The notes under the pieces: generated by a model
Told to the model about the DNA's origin: nothing
The model's input: only the letters and a program-made list of their open reading frames with translations
The model's database searches: none
Shown: positions 56,160 through 64,000 of the stretch, piece after piece
How positions within the stretch are numbered: position 1 is the stretch's first letter
How the letters are laid out: every line of letters starts with the position of its first letter
From: Schistosoma haematobium
Lineage: Eukaryota > Platyhelminthes > Trematoda > Strigeidida > Schistosomatidae
Length of the DNA: 64,000 bases
NCBI RefSeq assembly: GCF_000699445.3
Contig: NC_067195.1
Span: 80,966,569-81,030,568 of the forward strand
Direction: 5' to 3'
Made by a program: the position numbers and the translations under genes

Positions 56160-56903
56160 TGCTCGCAGCCTACTAAATAAAAGGGCGGAGCTCAAGACAA
56201 TTGTGGATAAGGAAAACCGGATGTTATTGCTGTTTTAGAAACTTGGTTAACGTCGGAAGTATTAGATAATGAAACTCAGTTGACTGGTTTTTTATCCAGT
56301 AGGGCTGATAGATTAAACCGCAGGGGATGCTGGGTTATCCTGTACTCGAAGAATGCCTTAGCCATAAGAGCAGTTGAGACAGTGACATATGTTTCAGAGA
56401 CATGTTAACTGGTGCGATGTAAGTTGAAATGTAGACGGCAAGATATTGAATTAGTTGTAGTATATTACAGTCCAGAATGTGCAGAAGATGTTTTTCTCCT
56501 AAGTAAAATTAAGTCCTGGTGTAACAAGGGTAAAAGCCTTGTGGTAGGCGACTTTAGTGCACCGTATATAAACTGGGTTAACTTAGAAGTAGGGTCATCA
56601 ATAACGTCGTTCGATTGCAAACTGTTAGAAACCTCGATTGGATTAGACTTATTCCAATACATTAGAAATCCCACAAGATATGGCTTAATAAACTCTTCCT
56701 CTCTTTTAGATTTAGTCTTCACATACGGTGATGACGTTGGTCAAATGACTTTCCTCCCACCACTATGGAGAAGTGACCATGCAGTCATCTTATTCAAATT
56801 CATGGCTGAGATTGTCTGTCAAACAGTTATGCCGGCTCGTCCTAACATATGGAAGGTAGATGTGGATGCAATCAACTCCGCATCATCGGCTGAATACTGG
56901 TGA
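56160..56903 (+). pseudogene. LINE endonuclease remnant
   Basis: Contains VVVYYSPEC, LVVGDFSAPYINW (GDFN altered to GDFS), SSSLLDLVFT and WRSDHAVILF in one frame (56412-56903). The N-terminal motifs lie upstream in other frames. Confidence 0.82.
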
Positions 56904-57394
56904 ATTTACTCAAGGGCATCAGTACAAGAAGCATGGACTAATTTCAGGCAGTTATACAATCGGGTAGCTCAACCATACATACCCTGGACAGTTCCAAGGA
57001 AGAAGAAGAAAAAGCACGGCCATCATTGGATAGGCTGGGATATTCGACGTATACTAAGGCAAAAGAAGAAATGTTGGAATGTTGTTATCAGCCTTGGCAC
57101 AGCAGGTACGATGGAATGCTACAGATCAATAAGAAACACGTGCATAACTAAAATTCGGGAAGCTCAAAGAAAATATGAAATGCAGTTGGTACAATCCGCA
57201 CTCAAGCAGCCTAAGAGAATATTCTCGTACATAAACTACAGAACGAGGATACGTCATTAGATCCTCAACCTCATTAAAGAAGGGAGTCAATCTGAAATGA
57301 TAGAGGAAGATCAGGAGAAAGCAGAGGCTTTGGCTGACTATTTTGGGGCAAAAAACCAGACCTAATTACAGAGCCAACAAACCACCTGCTCACC

Positions 57395-58855
57395 GTGGAC
57401 TCCGATCAAGACGATGTGCTTAAGGCTCTTCGCACCTTAGACATGGAAAAGTCAACAGGACCAGATGGACTACACCCTAAAATCTTGAGAAATATTGCAC
57501 AATATATCGCGGCACCACTGGCTGCGTTATTCAATGTGTCACCTGACCAAGATGTGTTACCTATGGACTGGAAGGACACAATTGTCACTCCCAAACATAA
57601 AACAGGACCAAGACAAGTTCCATCGAACTACAGACCTGTAAACCTCATCAGTGTTGTAGTTAAAATATTGGAAAGAATAGTCAAACGGATCAGAATGGCA
57701 TTTATGGAAACTAAGAGCTTGCTAAACATAAAACAACACGGTCTTAGAAATGGTTTGTCTTGTACAACGAACCCTCTTATAGCAAGGGAATTTTGGATAA
57801 AGGCGCTAGATGACGGAAACTCAGTGGATGTTGTTTACATAGACTTCAGTAAGGCTTTTGACAAGGTGCCGCCTAATAAACTGCTATTGAAGTTAGAAAA
57901 CCTTGGTATTGCCGGACCTCTTTTAAAATGGCTTAAGGATTTCCTAGTAGGTCGTAGACAGAAAGTAAGAATAAATTCCAAGTGCTCCATCTGGAAACCA
58001 GTACTTAGTGGAGTACCTCAAGGTTCCGTCCTAGGTCCTTTACTTTTTATAATGTATGTAAATGATCTTCCAAGTATAGTACAGTCACTAATGTTATTAT
58101 ACGCTGAGATGTAAAAATCTGGCTGGTAATAACTGGAGACAAAGACGCATTTACTCTTCAGGCAGACTTAAATAATATGATTAACTGGTCTAAAGAGTGG
58201 CTGATGCTTATCAACGCGGCAAAGTGTGTCCACATGCACTTTGGCGATACAAAGTTTAATAGGTACAGCATAGGGAAGTCCCAGTACCCGTGGTACGGTC
58301 TCATAAGGATCTAGGGGTGACAGTGAGTCATGATCTCAAGACGACGGCCTACTACCGGGAGATCTCAGCCAAGGGGTTTCGGACCCTTTAGGCTTGAAAA
58401 CGGAAATTCACCAAGTTAGATACTGCCATGTTTACCACAGTATACACAACCTTAGTGTTTAAAAGGCGACTCGGATATCCTAGAAAATGTACAGAGGGCA
58501 GCTACCCGTGCAATTCCAGAACTCCGGGGTTTACCATACAAAGGGCGGCTTGAAAAGCTGGACCTCTTTACTCTGTCCTATCACAGGTGAAGGGGAGATC
58601 TAATTTTGATGTACAGAATACTAAGAAATGATTTCGGACCTAACTTATTCTTTATTTTTCTTCCCACTAGGTCGGGACATCTCAGAGGACATAGCAGGCG
58701 AGTAGAAAAGCCAAGAACGAACAAAATACCTGTGGCATACAGGTTTTCGCACTGAGCCATCAATACTTGAAACCTTCAGTGGTGTCCGCACCTTCAATTG
58801 ACACGTTCAAAAGAAGATTGGACACTCACAGAAGCATACTAGAAAAGGAATAACA
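57395..58855 (+). pseudogene. LINE reverse transcriptase with frameshifted YADD
   Basis: The open part reads EKSTGPDGLHPKILRNI, NYRPVNLISVVVKILERIV, VVYIDFSKAFDKVPPNKLL and GVPQGSVLGPLLFIMYVNDL. It keeps the segment deleted from the 39-kb copy. At 58107 one base is missing inside the YADD codons, giving LLYAEM and a stop. Thumb and C-terminal text continues in other frames to about 58855. Confidence 0.87.
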
Positions 58856-59239
58856 TAGGTCGTAGGCGTTCTGTCCTTACTACACAAATAAGAATCTGAA
58901 TCTAATAAAATTTGGTCTCTACCCCTCAATAATAAGGATAGTTGATCAGTCTACTTGTATTTATTCTTTCAGCTTGCTTTCCTGTGCAGATCTAGTTCTT
59001 CAATTAATTTGTTCATAAGTGGGTGTGATACCACTTTTTCTGATGGTAAGACCTATTATGTCTCGAGAGTACAGAATAAATTGGGAGGGGACTCTGGCTG
59101 AATTAGAAACTCGTCGACAAAATGGTGGCGCGAGGCACCTTTTTCCAACACTCAGTATGGGATAATAAGTAACATTATGCATACACAAATTAAGGACTTT
59201 AATAAATGATTGAACTACAATTTTTTGGCACTACCAAAA

Positions 59240-59700
59240 TTTGTTGACCAACTCTTAACCAGCCAACTTAAGTTGTTACATCAACCTCCTTATTGGGCCC
59301 ACTTCTATGGGATTGCAGGTTCAGCCAGTCTATTAGACAAAAATATGTCGGTTCTGTTTCAATAGCTTGATGAAGGCTTGTTGTAACGCATTCAGTGTTT
59401 GACCTCCTTACTTTTACGATCAATAACGACCAGCGCGCAACAAATATACAGATATGGTCTGTATATGTCATGTACTTTGCTAGCATGTTGCACTATCTCA
59501 GCACTTTCTTTCCACAAATAATATCACATGATTTTTTGCACGCATCCTCCACATGAGAATCAGAGCCAGTAAGAGAACGGAAATGAGAAAATGAAACATA
59601 GACATCTGAGGAATTGCCACGAGCAAACCACTCAACACCGTGTTTATGAGCTGCGATTTTCCTATGCACTAGCTATGAATTTGCTTTTTAAGGTTGTGCG
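59240..59700 (-). mobile_element. Degraded relative of the 23-kb LTR element (3' end)
   Basis: Matches the inner end of the LTR (CAACTCTTAACCAGCCAACT then GTTGTTACA) and the sequence beyond the polypurine tract, including ACATCTGAGGAATTGCCACG and a Pro/Thr-rich segment, as at 23690-23790. It has many substitutions, the rest of the element is absent, and its orientation is the same as the 23-kb copy. Confidence 0.75.
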
Positions 59701-59959
59701 TTTATACCCCGTTTCATTTATCGTATCCCTACCGTCTTAGTCGGTAATTTTATATTAGAGAACATTCAGTTATGGTGTAAAATAACATGTGACTGATATT
59801 AGGAGACATCAACTGTGGTATCTGAAAATCATTTTGTACTGATCTAACGATGGAACATGGTTTATAAATCATGTATCTAAGTCTACACATTGGTATTCAC
59901 ACAGGATTATTTTTAAAATTCAGTAATCATACACTTAATGGACGCTGTTTTCTGTTTAA

Positions 59960-60960
59960 GTAGCGATCATGTTGTGCTGTAACCCATGTTTAGGGCTTGT
60001 GTTCATCGGTCAAATCAAGAGTGTGAAAGCAGTAGGACCTGACAGTATACCAACTGAAGCACTCAAGTCAGACACAAACTCAACTACAAACATGTCTCAC
60101 GTTCTATTCGGGAAGATTTGGGAAGAGGAACAAGTGCCAACAGAATGGAAAGGATATCTAATCAAATTACTAAGGAAAGGAGATCTGCGCAAATGTGAAA
60201 ACTACAGAGGCACCATGCTACTATCAGTACCAGGAAAGGTTTTCAACAGAGTGTTGCTGAACCGAGAGAAAGATTCAGTAGACACCCAACTTCGAGATCA
60301 ACAGGCTGGATTCCGTAAGGATCGGTCGTGCACAGACCTAATCGCGACACTACTGATGATCGTTGAACAAATCAGTTGAGTGGAGCTCGTCACCACACAT
60401 TAACTCCTTTGATTATGAGGAAGCATTTGACAGTGTGGATAGGAGAACATTATAGAAACTTCTTCGACACTGATGTACCTGAGAAGATCGTCATTATCAT
60501 ACGGAATTGATACGATGCACTACACTAAAAAGTCGTGCATTGGGGCAGCTGACAGACGAATTTCAAGTAAGTACCGGAGTCATACAAGACTTCTTGCTCT
60601 CCTCCTTACTCTTTGTTTGTGTGGTTGACCGGATTATGAAGAGCTCGACATCAGTGGGGAAGCACGGAATACAATGGACAGCTCTGAATCAACCAAATCA
60701 TTTAGACTTCGCAGATGACCTAGCCTATCCCATACACAACAACAAATGCAGGCCAAGCCGGCCAACGTAACAGCAGCCTCTGCATCAGTAGGTCTCAACA
60801 TGCATAAGGGAGAAAGTGAAATCCCAAAACTCCCACATACCTTGATATAATTACCGATGAACGTGGAAGATCAGATTCAAGCATTTGACTTGAATGCAAA
60901 TATAAATGATCAAAGTTCATTTATTAGAACAAGTTACGTTCTTCTCTATAGCATAAAAAG
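59960..60960 (+). pseudogene. RTE/SR2-like reverse transcriptase relic
   Basis: Frames 59969-60379 and 60507-60770 carry VKAVGPDSIPTEALKSD, FGKIWEEEQVPTEWKGYLIK, CENYRGTMLLSVPGKVFNRV, DQQAGFRKDRSCTDLIATL, then FQVSTGVIQDFLLSSLLFV and LDFADDLAYP. These are the motifs of schistosome RTE elements, with frameshifts between blocks and VRQGC changed to VIQDF. Confidence 0.85.
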
Positions 60961-60964
60961 TGTT

Positions 60965-61990
60965 TCTGAGAGACTGTCATGATTGGGAGTATTCAAACCA
61001 TCGTATTAGCTATGAATTTCAGAAACAATGCAATTTAAGCCAAATAGAACTAGGAAAGCGCAAACGAACATGTTGTAATTAAAGTTCGAAATCAACTAAG
61101 AAATCAAGTACGAATGAATCATTGTTTCATGCAACCACCTCAGAGACTCGTGCTGAGTTACATCAAATCACAAACTCTGTGCTCAGTCTAAACGGTTTCA
61201 ATTTAAGAAAGCAAACAAAATGTATCAAAAGTGCAAAATACCTCATTTGGTACATCCTGTGCCATACAATTTGACGTTTCTTTGGCACGAAATAACCCAC
61301 TTACCAGAAAAAAAGGATTAGCCAACAAACAAGTGTTTGATGCTCGACAATGAATAAGGGTATTCCCTATAAGATGTGATCAAGTTTCTATCCATATGGA
61401 TTCAGGTAACCGTTTCCAGCAGGTAATCAAAAGACAACAATCATCATCTGAACCGTAACTCTGATTTTAGTCGATCATGACCTTATTGTCGATGTCCTGG
61501 AAACATGCGACAGTAAAACTAAGCAGTGAGGGTAAATCTTTAATCAAAATCAAATAACAAAAGCCTGAGAACAGAAGGTTGAAGAATATAAAACGTGTTT
61601 ACTAGAGAACTGAGTAAAAGTCAATATACAAGGTCTTACAAAGGACAGAGAAATAACAAGGTTGTCCGATGAAACACGTTGGAGGGATTTTCGGACTATT
61701 TCTTCCGTTTCAGTCCTGATCACTATATAAGGTACAGGATACCGATACAAGGCCACTCAGAGTTCTACGATATGATAAGAGTAAAGCGTCCAGGCGTTTC
61801 AATCAGCTGTCGCAGGACAGTTTGTAAATACATGTCACTTACCCAGTTCTCATGATCTCAAAACTCTTAAATATGTCAGCATCTTTAATAATATGTGGGT
61901 TAGTTTCTTGTATGGCATATTCTGAGTAAGGTCGCATTTAGATGAGGTATAAAATCCGAGATGTGTCTTCCTCAGATCAAAGTAACCATA
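60965..61990. other. Intergenic, nothing recognised
   Basis: No supported gene or repeat. Confidence 0.4.
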
Positions 61991-62445
61991 ACTCTGAAGA
62001 TGCCACAGGTATTTGAAGTTTGACAACGCTTTAACCAGTAACGCCTTCTACTACGAATCATACCAACCAAGTGAAATCAAGAGACAGAAGAGAGGAGATT
62101 CGAAGATATATTTGATAGGCTATCAATTTATCGAGGATCGACTGATCTAGACTGGCTGGCGATTGCAGGGTTTGTTGAGCATGGCGTTCCTACTCGTGAT
62201 CTGGTGCGAATGCATGACCGAGCGCCTTCAGCTAGGTGAGTCCATTAAAACTAATGTGGTCAGCATCCAATGTCGACGACTTACAGAGCCATTTATTTTG
62301 GGTATTTATTTGCCACCACAACTCAAACACCTTTGGTATATGCGCCACTGCGATTCGGAGTTGTTTTCTAGTCATGACTTGAGACCTCTCCTAGATCTCT
62401 TTTCCTGTACAAATAAGAGTAAGGTTTCATTGAAGATGTAAATAA
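61990..62445 (+). repeat. Interspersed repeat family B copy
   Basis: Shares CACAGGTATTTGAAGTTTGA, CAACGCTTTAACCAGTAACG and the GATCTGGTGCGAATGCATGA block with 30.77-31.3 kb, in single-unit form. Confidence 0.8.
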
Positions 62446-62639
62446 AGACCCATTCACTACTAGCCTGGTTTCTTTTATCAATAGCACGGAGGTTACATAT
62501 AGGCACGAAAGCTTTACTAGCAACCATGGGAGTATCCCGTGTGGATTAGGTTGCTCGTCCTCCAGTTAATCCCCAAACTCAAACTTTAGGGTCATCTGAC
62601 CAGTTCATTATAATCATACCGGATTAGGTAGTGTCAATG

Positions 62640-63190
62640 CCTGCAATAAACTTGTCGGAAAGGAGGATAACGATGCGCAAAAGTATATCAGAAGTGCGTT
62701 CAACACAGCTGTCCAACCTTTTGACATCGAAACCAAATTCTGTATCTTCATACAAGAGGCTAGCCTCTACTTATAAAGAGACAGTGAGTTAACGGAAAAG
62801 GTTGAAGGAGCCTCAACCAAGATGATCCTCTGAATAGAGAAGCTTCCGTATGAAGACAGCGTGGTTAAACTAATCACAGGTGACCTGATCACAGTGTTAA
62901 ATTACTTTGTGATAGTTTTGCATATGGTATGCCCTCACTTTTTCTGTTTTCCAAAACAGAGAATGTACGGGGAGACTCGATAAAAGTTCGTAAGTTCATA
63001 ACAAATTATTTGTCAGTTAATCACCGAATTTTCCGTTGAATCATCAACGAGTGGCATTCATTACCTTAACACGTGATTAATTCTCCATCTGCCGATGCTT
63101 TGAAAATAATGTTGGATAACTGTGAGACCGCCATTGCCAGGACTAACATAGGACACCTAGCCTCCTGTTCATTCCAAACTGAAACTATAA
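62640..63190 (+). mobile_element. 5'-truncated CR1-like LINE 3' end
   Basis: Aligns with the C-terminal part and 3' UTR of the 39.1-43.2 kb LINE: CCAAAACAGAGAATGTACGG, GAATCATCAACGAGTGGCAT, CATTGCCAGGACTAACATAG and CTCCTGTTCATTCC, ending CAAACTGAAACT. The frame is broken. Confidence 0.85.
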
Positions 63191-63192
63191 AG

Positions 63193-64000
<808 letters not shown>

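Larger units (their letters stand above)
54700..58905 (+). mobile_element. Older CR1-like LINE, degraded, divergent from FBXO47 start
   Basis: Same layout as the 39.1-kb element: shared 5' UTR text (GACAGTG-TATTTTTCCT, TTTCAGTTAAAGTA), PHD-finger ORF1 remnant, endonuclease, reverse transcriptase and 3' end. Many stops and frameshifts make it older. Its 5' end lies about 180 bp from the FBXO47 start codon, on the opposite strand. Confidence 0.87.

Overview
The window is a stretch of an AT-rich flatworm nuclear genome, almost certainly a blood fluke (Schistosoma or a close schistosomatid). Protein-coding exons are short and separated by kilobase introns. Three introns are only 31, 32 and 37 nt long. 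The repeats are typical of schistosomes: CR1-like and RTE/SR2-like LINEs, a CsRn1-type Ty3/gypsy element, a Penelope-like element, and SM-alpha-like tRNA-derived SINEs carrying hammerhead ribozyme cores.

Three host genes can be built from splice sites and reading phase. (1) A TTC12 orthologue on the minus strand starts at 19374. Six exons run leftwards to 2738, and the gene continues past the left edge. It encodes an N-terminal helix, TPR repeats and armadillo-like repeats. (2) RPL35A (ribosomal protein eL33) lies on the plus strand at 31667-32090, with two exons and a 37-nt intron. (3) An apparently complete FBXO47 orthologue lies on the minus strand from 54519 to 38205. It has ten exons totalling 1740 nt, or 579 codons plus a stop, with every junction in phase. 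Its F-box exons are split by 32- and 31-nt introns.

Layout: 1-2.7 kb, SINE remnants and a head-to-head SINE pair. 2.7-19.4 kb, TTC12 with intronic repeats, including a Penelope-like endonuclease fragment between long inverted repeats (3.6-4.7 kb) and an 85-bp-arm palindrome (11.5 kb). 20-23 kb, LINE relics. 23.15-30.03 kb, a young but disabled Ty3/gypsy LTR retrotransposon on the minus strand. 30-31.3 kb, an inverted repeat copy and a tandem repeat. 31.7-32.1 kb, RPL35A. 33-37.6 kb, LINE relics, one copy of a 1,120-bp near-identical direct repeat and a doubtful plus-strand exon. 38.2-54.5 kb, FBXO47, whose last intron holds a nearly full-length antisense LINE (39.1-43.2 kb) and whose fifth intron holds the second 1,120-bp repeat and an intact-looking hammerhead ribozyme. 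54.7-58.9 kb, an older LINE of the same kind, divergent from the FBXO47 start. 59.2-64 kb, remnants of the gypsy element, RTE and CR1-like LINEs.

Nothing suggests that the three host genes act together. TTC12 is a cilium/axoneme assembly gene, RPL35A is housekeeping, and FBXO47 is a germline F-box protein. The mobile elements are mostly broken. Gene models rest on reading the splice sites, phases and recalled family alignments by eye; no searches were run.
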